A DNA stretch of 64,000 bases from Mycobacterium sp. IS-1590. GTDB taxonomy: Bacteria; Actinomycetota; Actinomycetes; Mycobacteriales; Mycobacteriaceae. The notes beneath the pieces were generated by a model, which saw only the letters and a program-made list of their open reading frames with translations, made no database searches and had not been told where the DNA came from. This document shows positions 19,759-28,102 of this stretch, piece after piece (positions within the stretch are counted from its first letter, which is position 1; each line of letters starts with the position of its first letter). The position numbers were made by a program, and so were the translations under genes. The stretch lies in assembly GCF_001500025.1 (NCBI RefSeq), contig NZ_LQIW01000051.1, positions 124,001 to 188,000 on the forward strand. Direction: 5' to 3'.

Positions 19759-19774
19759 GCTACTGGCCAGTAGC
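19759..19774. promoter_or_regulatory. perfect 16-bp palindrome
   Basis: GCTACTGGCCAGTAGC is a perfect palindrome without loop, 14 bp after the stop of the minus-strand DoxX gene and upstream of the 43-residue frame. A dimeric regulator site is possible; no T run follows, so a terminator is less likely. Confidence 0.4.
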
Positions 19775-19788
19775 GATTTGCTGACCGG

Positions 19789-20331
19789 CTAGGCCCCGGC
19801 GGTGAAGTGGATGGGGTTCGTGCCGAGCAGCGCCACCCAGGTCAGGATCGCGGCGGCGAACGCCACGACCAGCAGGCCGACGGCGACGCGCCGTCCCCAC
19901 GACATCCGGCCCAACACCCTGGCGTCGAGCGAGTAGGCGCCGGCCCCGAGGAACAGCAGCGCTGCGGCGCCGACGCCGATCAGGAACGGCGCGTTGAACG
20001 GTTCGGACCAGAACGCCGACTGCGACACGTTGACGGCCCACGCGTCGACCATCGCTGCGACCACCGCGCACGCCGCCAGCGGCGTGACCGCACCCAAGAT
20101 GAGGCCCAGGCCACCGAGCGTCTCGGCCGCCGTGACCATGAACGCGGCCAGTCCGGGTAACCGCCAACCGGCGGAGTCCATGAAACCGACGGTGGCGCCG
20201 AAATCGAAGGCCTTGATGAGGCCCGCCTGAAGAATGGCCGCGCCGATACCGATTCTCAGGATGAGCAGGCCGATGTCCGTCGCGGTGTCGCGTGTGGTGG
20301 TGGCGGCGGTCGCCGCGTCCGTCGTGGTCAT
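19789..20331 (-). CDS. DoxX family membrane protein
   Basis: A 180-residue protein with a Thr/Ala-rich N-terminus and four transmembrane segments starting at IGLLILRIGIGAAILQAGLI. The pattern, with GLGLILGAVTPLAA in helix 2-3, is the DoxX family. It shares little with the DoxX protein at 4156-4677. ATG 20331. It is divergent from mmpL, with about 150 bp between them that carry a candidate TetR operator. Function unknown. Confidence 0.75.
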   Translation of the reverse strand: MTTTDAATAATTTRDTATDIGLLILRIGIGAAILQAGLIKAFDFGATVGFMDSAGWRLPGLAAFMVTAAETLGGLGLILGAVTPLAACAVVAAMVDAWAVNVSQSAFWSEPFNAPFLIGVGAAALLFLGAGAYSLDARVLGRMSWGRRVAVGLLVVAFAAAILTWVALLGTNPIHFTAGA

Positions 20332-20439
20332 GTCGATTACGACTACCAGGACTGCCGTAACTCATCGCGGAGAATCGCAATGAACGCCGTGGGTCCGTGA
20401 CTCGTGTGTACGGAAGGGGCGTTGACGGCGCTGAGTTAC

Positions 20440-20458
20440 CGTTGTTAAGTTATCGACG
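20440..20458. promoter_or_regulatory. imperfect 19-bp palindrome, candidate TetR operator
   Basis: CGTTGTTAAGTTATCGACG is a dyad in which 7 of 9 base pairs match around the central base. It lies 25 bp before the mmpL start, where a TetR repressor would block transcription. The TetR gene at 22763 is in the same operon. Confidence 0.5.
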
Positions 20459-20483
20459 TTAGTCCAGGCCGAAAGGACGTCGA

Positions 20484-22766
20484 GTGCTGCAACGGATCGC
20501 ACACCTGGCCATAGCGGCGCCTCGGCGCATCATCGCGATAGCGGTTCTGGTGATGGTCGCGTGCGCGATCTTCGGCATCCCCGTCGCCAAGCACCTGTCG
20601 GCCGGCGGCTTCCAGGATCCGACGTCGGAGTCGGCGAAGGCCACCCAGCTCCTGGTCGACACGTTCGGGCAGGGCGACATGGAGCTGATCCTCAGCGTGC
20701 ACTCCGACGAGGGCGCGCAGAGCCCCAGTGCACGTGCCGTCGGTGAGCAGCTTGCCGCCGAACTGCGGGCCTCACCTTCCGTTGTCGGGGTGACCTCGCT
20801 GTGGAGCGCACCGCCGACCGCCGCGCCCGCGCTCGTCAGCGAGGACGGCAAGACCGGGCTGATCGTCGCCGGTATCACCGGCGGCGAGAGCGGCGCGCAG
20901 AAGCATGCGAAGGAACTCACCGAGCGACTCGTGCACGACCGCGACGGCGTCACCGTGCGCGCCGGCGGCGAGGCGATGATCTACGTGCAGATCAACGGGC
21001 AGAGCGAAAAAGACCTCCTGAAGATGGAGGCGATCGCGATCCCGCTGTGCTTCGTGGCGCTGGTGTGGGTGTTCGGCGGCCTGCTCGCCGCCGCGCTGCC
21101 GTTGGCGATCGGTGGGTTCGCGATCCTCGGCTCGATGGCCGTGCTGCGCGGCGTCACCTACGTCACCGACGTCTCGATCTTCGCGCTGAACCTCACGGTC
21201 GCAATGGGTCTGGCGCTCGCAATCGATTACACGCTGCTGATCATCAGCAGGTACCGCGACGAGATCGCCGACGGGGCGGAACCCGAATCGGCGTTGGTAC
21301 GCACGATGGCGACCGCCGGGCGCACGGTCTTGTTCTCGGCGATGACGGTCGCGCTGTCGATGGTCGCGATGGTGTTGTTCCCGATGTACTTCCTGAAATC
21401 GTTCGCCTATGCCGGAATCGCGGTGGTGACGTTCGCGGCCGTCGCCGCGGTGGTCGTGGCGCCCGCGGCGATCGTGCTGCTCGGCGAGCGGTTGGACGCG
21501 CTCGATGTGCGGCGGTTGGGTCGCCGGCTTCTCGGCAGGCCGGAGCCGGTTCGCAAACCCGTCGAGCAGACATTCTGGTACCGCTGCACGAAAGTCGTGA
21601 TGCGCCGGGCACTTCCGATCGGGCTGGCGATCGTCACGCTGCTGCTGGTACTCGGTGCGCCGTTCCTCAACGCGCGGTGGGGGTTCCCGGACGAGCGGGT
21701 GCTGCCTGTGTCCGCGTCGGCGCGCCAGGTCGGCGACGACTTACGCAACAACTTCGCCGTCGACTCGGCCCGCAACGTCACTGTCGTCATCCCGGACATC
21801 CGAGATCTCACGCCGGCGATGGTGGACCGCTACGCCGCCGACCTCTCGCAGGTCGCCGACGTGTCGTCGGTGTCCGCGCCCGGTGGCACGTTCGTCGACG
21901 GCAGGTCGGTCGGTCCACCGTCGGGCGCGACCGGCGTCAAGGACGGCAGCGCCTTCCTCACGGTGGCCAGTGAGGCGCCGCTGTTCAGCGATGCCTCCGA
22001 AGCACAACTGGACCGGCTGGAGGCGGTGGGCACTCCCGGCGATGTCCCGGTGCTGCTGACCGGCACGGCGCAGGTGAACCGGGACAGTGCCTCGGCCATC
22101 ACGTCGCGTCTGCCGCTGGTGCTCGGGGTGATCGGGGCCATCACGTTCGTGCTGCTCTTCCTGCTCACCGGGAGCGTGGTGCTGCCGGTGAAGGCGTTGA
22201 TACTCAACGTCTTATCGTTGACGGCCGCATTCGGTGCGCTGGTGTGGATCTTCCAGGAAGGCCATCTCGGCGCGCTGGGCACCACGCCGACCGGGACCTT
22301 GGTGGCGAACATGCCGGTGCTGTTGTTCTGCATCGCGTTCGGGCTGTCGATGGATTACGAGGTGTTCTTGGTCTCGCGCATCCGCGAGTTCTGGTTGCAG
22401 TCGGGCAGCGACCCGTCGATGTCGGCGCGGGCCCGCAACGACGAGAGCGTGGCGCTCGGCCTGGCCAGGACCGGCCGTGTGGTGACGGCGGCGGCGCTGT
22501 TGATGTCGATATCGTTCGCCGCGCTGATCGCGGCCGAGGTGTCGTTCATGCGGATGTTCGGCGTCGGGTTGACGCTGGCGGTGCTGGCCGACGCGACGCT
22601 GGTGCGGATGGGCTTGGTGCCGGCGTTCATGCATCTGCTCGGACGGTGGAACTGGTGGGCGCCCAAGCCGTTGGCGAGGCTGCACGAACGCATCGGCCTG
22701 CGCGAGTCTGCCGAACCGTCGCACACCCCGGGTGAAGACTCGGTCGAACCGGCGGGTACGCGATGA
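20484..22766 (+). CDS. mmpL13: MMPL-family RND transporter (intact MmpL13-type)
   Basis: A 760-residue RND-superfamily lipid transporter. Its layout is TM1, a periplasmic loop, TM2-6, a second loop, then TM7-12. The proton-relay Asp-Tyr pairs are visible as LAIDYTLLIISRYRDE and LSMDYEVFLVSRIRE. By position (after the Rv1144-like SDR and before the Rv1147-like methyltransferase) it corresponds to mmpL13a plus mmpL13b, which are two pieces in M. tuberculosis; here the frame is whole. GTG 20484 has GAAAGGA 6 nt upstream. Its stop overlaps the TetR start (ATGA). Cargo unknown, probably a lipid. Confidence 0.85.
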   Translation: MLQRIAHLAIAAPRRIIAIAVLVMVACAIFGIPVAKHLSAGGFQDPTSESAKATQLLVDTFGQGDMELILSVHSDEGAQSPSARAVGEQLAAELRASPSVVGVTSLWSAPPTAAPALVSEDGKTGLIVAGITGGESGAQKHAKELTERLVHDRDGVTVRAGGEAMIYVQINGQSEKDLLKMEAIAIPLCFVALVWVFGGLLAAALPLAIGGFAILGSMAVLRGVTYVTDVSIFALNLTVAMGLALAIDYTLLIISRYRDEIADGAEPESALVRTMATAGRTVLFSAMTVALSMVAMVLFPMYFLKSFAYAGIAVVTFAAVAAVVVAPAAIVLLGERLDALDVRRLGRRLLGRPEPVRKPVEQTFWYRCTKVVMRRALPIGLAIVTLLLVLGAPFLNARWGFPDERVLPVSASARQVGDDLRNNFAVDSARNVTVVIPDIRDLTPAMVDRYAADLSQVADVSSVSAPGGTFVDGRSVGPPSGATGVKDGSAFLTVASEAPLFSDASEAQLDRLEAVGTPGDVPVLLTGTAQVNRDSASAITSRLPLVLGVIGAITFVLLFLLTGSVVLPVKALILNVLSLTAAFGALVWIFQEGHLGALGTTPTGTLVANMPVLLFCIAFGLSMDYEVFLVSRIREFWLQSGSDPSMSARARNDESVALGLARTGRVVTAAALLMSISFAALIAAEVSFMRMFGVGLTLAVLADATLVRMGLVPAFMHLLGRWNWWAPKPLARLHERIGLRESAEPSHTPGEDSVEPAGTR

Positions 22767-23443
22767 AACGGCGACGCGCTCCGCGGGGTTCCGGTGAGCA
22801 GTTGCGCGAGGAGATCCTCGACGCGACCACCGACCTGCTGCTCGAGTCGGGCAACGCAAAAGAGGTTTCCATCCGGTCGGTGGCGCAGCGGGTCGGGGTG
22901 ACCCCGCCGTCGATCTACCTGCACTTCGCCGACAAGGACGCGCTGCTCGACGCGGTGTGCGCACGGTACTTCGAGAAACTCGACGAAGAGATGCAAGGTG
23001 TGGCGGCCGGGCAGCCGTCGACGGTCGAGGTGCTGCGTGCGCAAGGATTGGCGTACGTCCGGTTCGCGATGAAAACCCCTGAGCTGTACCGCATTGCGAC
23101 GATGGGGGAAAGCCGGCCGGGCAGCGACGTGGACATCGCGTTGAACAGCTCGGCATTCGTGCATCTGCGCACCGCGGTCGAGGGGCTGATGGCGGAGGGC
23201 ACCTATCCGCCGGGCGACTCGACCGCGACGGCGCTGGAGTTGATGACCGTCGCGCACGGGGTGGCCGCGATGCTGATCTCCAAGCCGTACCTACCGTGGG
23301 GGGATGTCGAGGACTTCGCCGACCGGGTCCTGACGGCCGTGTGTCTCGGTCAGATCACCCGGGGTGCGGTGGACCTCGACGCGCCACCACCGGAAACCGT
23401 CGCTCAGTTGAAGGGAATGCTCCATGCCGGACACGGTCGATAA
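22763..23443 (+). CDS. TetR-family regulator
   Basis: A 226-residue TetR repressor with helix-turn-helix VSIRSVAQRVGVTPPSIYLHFADKDALLDAV at about residues 38-66 and a helical C-terminal domain of the WHG type. It overlaps the mmpL stop by 4 bp and runs into the methyltransferase gene by 20 bp, so all three are one operon. The dyad at 20440-20458 before mmpL is its likely operator, giving autoregulation through the whole transcript. Ligand unknown. Confidence 0.87.
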   Translation: MKRRRAPRGSGEQLREEILDATTDLLLESGNAKEVSIRSVAQRVGVTPPSIYLHFADKDALLDAVCARYFEKLDEEMQGVAAGQPSTVEVLRAQGLAYVRFAMKTPELYRIATMGESRPGSDVDIALNSSAFVHLRTAVEGLMAEGTYPPGDSTATALELMTVAHGVAAMLISKPYLPWGDVEDFADRVLTAVCLGQITRGAVDLDAPPPETVAQLKGMLHAGHGR

Positions 23444-24059
23444 CCCGTTCTTCGCTCGGTTGTGGACGGTGATGTCCACCCACGAGACCGACGCCATCCG
23501 ACAACTTCGGCGCGAGAACCTCGCAGGCTTGTCGGGACGGGTTCTGGAGGTCGGTGCGGGCACCGGAACGAACTTCGAGTTCTACCCCGCCACCGTGCGC
23601 GAGGTGGTGGCCGTCGAGCCCGAACGTCGTCTCGCCGAACAGGCCCAGCGGGCCGCGGTCGGCGCCCGCGTGCCGGTCACCGTCAGCACCGACACGGTCG
23701 AGCGCTTCGTGGCTGCAGGCAGCGAGCCGTTCGACGCGGTCGTCTGCTCGCTGGTGCTCTGTTCGATCGACGATCCGGATACCGTGCTGCGCCAGCTACT
23801 TTCATTGATGCGCCCGGGCGGTGAGCTCCGCTATCTCGAGCACATCGCCAGCGACGGCGGTCGCGGACGGTTGCAGAGGATCGCCGACGCGACGGTGTGG
23901 CCGCGGCTGCTCGGAAACTGCCACACCCACCGCCGCACCGAACAGAGCATCGTGGGCGCGGGGTTCGAGATCGAGGGTGCCCGGCGGGAATGGACGATGC
24001 CGAGGTGGGTGCCGCTGCCGGTCGCCGAGTTCGCGATCGGCCGCGCGGTGAGGCCCTAA
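23424..24059 (+). CDS. class I SAM-dependent methyltransferase (Rv1147-like)
   Basis: A 211-residue methyltransferase with SAM-binding motif [11 protein letters not shown] and the later [16 protein letters not shown] and [12 protein letters not shown] segments. Similar proteins include phospholipid or small-molecule N/O-methyltransferases. It overlaps the TetR gene and ends the mmpL operon, so its product may modify the lipid moved by the transporter; this is an inference from context. Its stop overlaps the convergent sirtuin stop at 24056-24059. Confidence 0.8.
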   Translation: MPDTVDNPFFARLWTVMSTHETDAIRQLRRENLAGLSGRVLEVGAGTGTNFEFYPATVREVVAVEPERRLAEQAQRAAVGARVPVTVSTDTVERFVAAGSEPFDAVVCSLVLCSIDDPDTVLRQLLSLMRPGGELRYLEHIASDGGRGRLQRIADATVWPRLLGNCHTHRRTEQSIVGAGFEIEGARREWTMPRWVPLPVAEFAIGRAVRP

Positions 24060-24769
24060 CCGAGGAGGGCCGGGAGCCGCTGCAGCAGGTTCGGCAGTGC
24101 GCTGGCCGCCGACTCGCGCACGGACGCCGTCGCGGAGTCGGACAGCGGTGTGCGTTCCGGGTTGACCTCGATGACCGGGATGCCGTTGGCGAGCGCGATC
24201 TCGGGCAGGCCGGCCGCGGGATAGACGATCGAGGAAGTGCCGACGACGATGACCAGGTCGGCGCCGCTGACCGCCTCAACCGACCGTTGCCACGCGTCCT
24301 CGGGCAGCGCCTCGCCGAACCAGACCACGTTGGGCCTGATGAGCCCACCACACGCGCACAGCGGCGGGTCGACGGTCTCCACCGGTTCGGGCATGGCCGG
24401 TAGCTCACCGGAATACGTCTGGTGGCAGCGGTCGCAGCGGAACTCGAAGAGGCTCCCGTGCACGTGGTAGACCTTCTTGCTGCCCGCTCGCTCATGCAGG
24501 TCGTCGACGTTCTGGGTGACGACGTGCACGTCGGCGTAGTCCTGCCAGGCGGCGACCGCCCGGTGACCGTCGTTGGGCTGCACCGCGCTCATCATGTAGT
24601 GGCGCCACAGGTACCACGCCCACACCTTCTCCGGGTGTGCCCGCCACCCCTCCGAGCTGGAGATTTCATAGGGGTCCACCTTCGCCCACAACCCGGTTTC
24701 GGCATCGCGGAACGTCGGCACCCCGCTTTCGGCCGAGATGCCCGCACCGCTGAGGACCGTTACCTGCAC
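24056..24769 (-). CDS. cobB: NAD-dependent protein deacylase (sirtuin)
   Basis: A 237-residue Sir2 enzyme, the length of M. tuberculosis Rv1151c. It has [14 protein letters not shown] for NAD binding, TQNVDDLH, catalytic His in HVHGS, and zinc-binding CDRC and CACGG pairs. A Tyr-x-x-Arg motif (WYLWRH) marks the class III group that removes succinyl and other acidic acyl groups as well as acetyl. GTG start. It is divergent from a small GntR gene with 36 bp between starts and convergent with the methyltransferase. Confidence 0.92.
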   Translation of the reverse strand: MQVTVLSGAGISAESGVPTFRDAETGLWAKVDPYEISSSEGWRAHPEKVWAWYLWRHYMMSAVQPNDGHRAVAAWQDYADVHVVTQNVDDLHERAGSKKVYHVHGSLFEFRCDRCHQTYSGELPAMPEPVETVDPPLCACGGLIRPNVVWFGEALPEDAWQRSVEAVSGADLVIVVGTSSIVYPAAGLPEIALANGIPVIEVNPERTPLSDSATASVRESAASALPNLLQRLPALLG

Positions 24770-24805
24770 ATGACCAAACTAGCCGCTGTGGGCGATACTG
24801 AGCAC

Positions 24806-25171
24806 GTGGCCGAGTTGGGGGATTGGGTGCGCATCGACCATAGCTCGTCGGGGGCCTTGTTCGACCAGCTCAGAACGCAGATCATCGACGGAGTGCGCGA
24901 CGGCAGACTCCCGCCGGGAACGCGATTGCCGACGGTGCGCGAGTTGGCGGGCCGGCTTGGCCTCGCAGTGAACACCGTGGCGCGTGCCTACCGCGAGTTG
25001 GAGTCGGCGGGGGTCCTCGAAACCCGCGGCCGCTTCGGCACATTCGTCGCGCATGCCGATCCCGTGGACGGAGCGATGGCGACGGCGGCGAACACGTTCG
25101 TGTCGGCGGCCAAGGCGCTCGGCATGGGTAAGGACGATGCGCTGCGCTATGTGGATGCGGCGTTCGGGTAG
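24806..25171 (+). CDS. GntR-family regulator, YtrA type (Rv1152-like)
   Basis: A 121-residue protein made almost only of a GntR winged helix ([18 protein letters not shown], then [19 protein letters not shown]) with a short helical tail. This is the YtrA subfamily. GTG 24806 gives the same length as M. tuberculosis Rv1152; the open frame extends upstream but overlaps the sirtuin promoter. Divergent from cobB, so it may control it. YtrA-type regulators often control ABC transporters, but none is next to it. Confidence 0.82.
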   Translation: MAELGDWVRIDHSSSGALFDQLRTQIIDGVRDGRLPPGTRLPTVRELAGRLGLAVNTVARAYRELESAGVLETRGRFGTFVAHADPVDGAMATAANTFVSAAKALGMGKDDALRYVDAAFG

Positions 25172-25195
25172 GCGGCGCGGAACGAGCCGTTCGGC

Positions 25196-26047
25196 TCAGC
25201 CGAACTCGAGCAAAGTGAAGACCGGGCGCACGGAATCGAACCAGGGCAGGCGCTGAGCCCCCCACATCAGCGCGTTGAGCACCTTGCCGCGCCCCGGCGG
25301 CAGCGCGATGTCGTGCACCGCGCGGATCCCGGGGATCTCGTTGACGAGGTTGGCGACCTGCGCGGGCGTCATGTGAAACGGCATGGGCGGGACGCGGTAG
25401 CTGAACGAGGGGCGCAGCAGGCCCCGGCTGATCAACCGGGCGAACCACGCCGGTGGCAGCTCGAACAGCATCCGGCCGCCGGGGAAGCGAGCCGCGCACT
25501 CGCCGATCAGGCCGAGTGCGTCCTCGGGCTGTAGGTACATCAGCAGCCCCTCGGCGGTGATGAACACGCCGTGTGCGGTGTCGACGTGATCCATCCAGCT
25601 GTAGTCCAGCGCCGACTGGGCCAGCATGCGCACCCGATCCGATGCGGGCAGCAGCCGCTTGCGCAGTTCGATGATCGGTGGGAGATCGACGGTGAGCCAA
25701 CAGAATTCGTGTCCCACGTCGGCGGCATCGATCCGGTAGAAGCTGGTCTGGAGTCCCTCGGCGAGCGCCACCACCGTGGCGCGAGGATGATCGCCGAGGT
25801 ATCGCCGCGCCTCGCGGTCGAACGCGAGGGCGCGCACTGCCATGTCCTGGCGGCGCGACAGGCCGAATTTGGAGAAGTCGAAGTCGATGGAGTCGGCGAG
25901 CTGGATCGCCATGGGGTCCTCGATCAGTCCGTCCGGTCGGCGGGCCTCGGTGGCCCGCACGTTCAGTGTCATCAACGCGGTCTCGGAGACACCGGTCAGC
26001 ATGGTGGCGTCGGCCTTGGCGGAGGAAGCGTTCGGTTCGGGACTCAC
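25196..26047 (-). CDS. omt: LCM-type O-methyltransferase (Rv1153c-like)
   Basis: A 283-residue protein of the leucine carboxyl methyltransferase-like family, common in mycobacteria. It has VVALAEGLQTSFYRID in the SAM-binding region, VDLPPIIELRKRLLP, and FITAEGLLMYLQPEDAL. Start ATG 26047. It is last of three minus-strand genes: a paralog at 26583-27419 and a DUF1697 gene between them, with a gap of 14 bp. Position matches omt. The substrate is unknown; family members act on small carboxylates, polyketides or lipids. Confidence 0.8.
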   Translation of the reverse strand: MSPEPNASSAKADATMLTGVSETALMTLNVRATEARRPDGLIEDPMAIQLADSIDFDFSKFGLSRRQDMAVRALAFDREARRYLGDHPRATVVALAEGLQTSFYRIDAADVGHEFCWLTVDLPPIIELRKRLLPASDRVRMLAQSALDYSWMDHVDTAHGVFITAEGLLMYLQPEDALGLIGECAARFPGGRMLFELPPAWFARLISRGLLRPSFSYRVPPMPFHMTPAQVANLVNEIPGIRAVHDIALPPGRGKVLNALMWGAQRLPWFDSVRPVFTLLEFG

Positions 26048-26061
26048 CTGCTCGAATCTAC

Positions 26062-26583
26062 CTAGCGCAGGACTTTGTCGAGCGTGCGCAGGTTCCTGGT
26101 GGTAGTCGACGATTTGTACCGCTTCTTGCCCATGGTCTTGCCGATGGTGCTGTCGAGCGTTGCAGCCTTGGGCACCTGCCAGTAGATGACACCCTCGCCG
26201 CGCTCGATCTTCTCCCCGGACAAGGCCTCTTCGGCCAGGCCGGCGAGCTCGTCGAGCACCTGTTCGTCGGTCACGAATGTGACATAGGAGTGGTGGTCGG
26301 CAACCTCGCGCTCGAAGGGGTAGGCGCGCGAGATCGCCGCGACGGTGTCGATCGGGTAGGCCAGCACCCAGGCGTCGTACCCGAAGGTGTCGCGCAAGGC
26401 CTTCTCAGCCTTCTTCCGCACCGCGTCGACTCCCGACCCGCTGTCGAACAGAACGTTGCCGGTGGCGAGAATTGTTCGTACCGAACGGAAACCTGCTCCC
26501 TCGAAGGCCTTCGCGACGTCGGCCATCTTGAGGTTGACGCCACCGACGTTGACCCCACGCAGGAAGGCCGCGTAGCGCGTCAT
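26062..26583 (-). CDS. DUF1697 protein
   Basis: A 173-residue protein starting MTRYAAFLRGVNVGGVN, the signature of DUF1697, with ILATGNVLFDSG further on and a Lys/Arg-rich C-terminus. The family is widespread and its function is not established. Start ATG 26583 overlaps the stop of the upstream methyltransferase (TGATG), so the genes are translationally coupled. It is placed between two paralogous methyltransferases. Confidence 0.85.
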   Translation of the reverse strand: MTRYAAFLRGVNVGGVNLKMADVAKAFEGAGFRSVRTILATGNVLFDSGSGVDAVRKKAEKALRDTFGYDAWVLAYPIDTVAAISRAYPFEREVADHHSYVTFVTDEQVLDELAGLAEEALSGEKIERGEGVIYWQVPKAATLDSTIGKTMGKKRYKSSTTTRNLRTLDKVLR

Positions 26584-27419
26584 CAGCCGAACTCCAGCAG
26601 GGTGTGGCTGGGGCGGCCCCTGCGCAGGAATCCGACGCGGTCCCACATCGGCGAGGCCAGCAGCTTGTATGGCCCACGCCCCGGCACCATGGCGAGGTCG
26701 TGGGCCGCGCGCACACCGGGAATGCGCCCGGCCAGCGCGACAGCGTCGTCGGGGGTCAGCGCGAAGGGCATGGGTGGTGTGACGTATCGGTCGGACAGCT
26801 TCAGTTTGCCGCGCACAGTGCGCCGACTGAACCAGGGCGGCACGGAGTCGAACATCATCCGGCCCCCGGGAAAGCGGGCCGCGCAGTCGCGGATCAGACC
26901 GAGCGCATCGTCGGGGTCCAAATACATCAGCAGGCCCTCGGTGGTGATGAACACACCGTTGGATGCGTCGATGTGGTCCATCCAGCTGCGGTCCAACGCC
27001 GACTGCGCCAGCGCGATGATGCGGTCGTCGTGCGGCAACAGCTTCTCCCGTAGTGCCACAATGGGTGGGAGATCAACTGAGTACCAGGTCAATTCGTTGG
27101 CGACACCCTGCCGCTGCAGTCGCCAGAAGCTGGTCTGCAGGCCTTCGGCGAGCGCAACCACCGAAGCCTTCGGATGCGTGGTCAGGTACTCGCGAGTGGC
27201 GGCGTCGAAAGCCAGAGCGCGGACGGCGTGCGACTGGTTGGGCCTGCCGAACTTGTCGTAGTCGTAGTCGATGGCGTCGAACAGCGTGACCGCCCACGGG
27301 TCACGGAGCACCCCGTCGGATCGCTTGGCCTCGCTGGCGCGGAAGTACAGCGTCCACAGCGCGGTGGCGGATACGCCTTCGAGCACGTTGCCGTCGATCC
27401 GGGAGATGGGAACGGTCAC
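26583..27419 (-). CDS. LCM-type methyltransferase, paralog of omt
   Basis: A 278-residue LCM-type methyltransferase clearly related to the one at 25196-26047: both share VVALAEGLQTSF, VDLPPI, GLLMYL, CAARFPGGRM and the ending TLLEFG. GTG 27419 is chosen because homology begins there; upstream codons of the frame lie in the divergent promoter. It is first of the three-gene cluster and divergent from the Rv1155-like gene. Tandem duplication followed by insertion of DUF1697, or duplication around it, is inferred. Confidence 0.82.
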   Translation of the reverse strand: MTVPISRIDGNVLEGVSATALWTLYFRASEAKRSDGVLRDPWAVTLFDAIDYDYDKFGRPNQSHAVRALAFDAATREYLTTHPKASVVALAEGLQTSFWRLQRQGVANELTWYSVDLPPIVALREKLLPHDDRIIALAQSALDRSWMDHIDASNGVFITTEGLLMYLDPDDALGLIRDCAARFPGGRMMFDSVPPWFSRRTVRGKLKLSDRYVTPPMPFALTPDDAVALAGRIPGVRAAHDLAMVPGRGPYKLLASPMWDRVGFLRRGRPSHTLLEFG

Positions 27420-27432
27420 ATCTCGATGGTAG

Positions 27433-27894
<462 letters not shown>

Positions 27895-27934
27895 AGCAGG
27901 CGACGGCCGCGTGCCCACGGGCTAGGCTGCCGTC

Positions 27935-28102
27935 ATGGCTGAGACACCGGAAGACGACACCAAGCGCAGGTTCCGGGAGGCGCTGGAGCGCAAGAAGGCC
28001 CAGTCGGCGGGCGGGGGCGATCACAAGGACGGCGGAGCCAAACAACCGCGCGCGCACGGCCCGGTCGAGCATCGCAGGGAATTCCGTCGCAAGAGTGGCT
28101 AG
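27935..28102 (+). CDS. small DUF5302-type protein
   Basis: A 55-residue, highly charged protein (MAETPEDDTKRRFREALERK ... HRREFRRKSG) of the actinobacterial DUF5302 type, located after the Rv1155-like gene as in M. tuberculosis. Function unknown. Its stop TAG shares the tetranucleotide CTAG with the stop of the convergent acyltransferase gene, so the two genes overlap by 2 bp. It is too short for most gene finders, but start, codon use and conserved position agree. Confidence 0.75.
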   Translation: MAETPEDDTKRRFREALERKKAQSAGGGDHKDGGAKQPRAHGPVEHRREFRRKSG

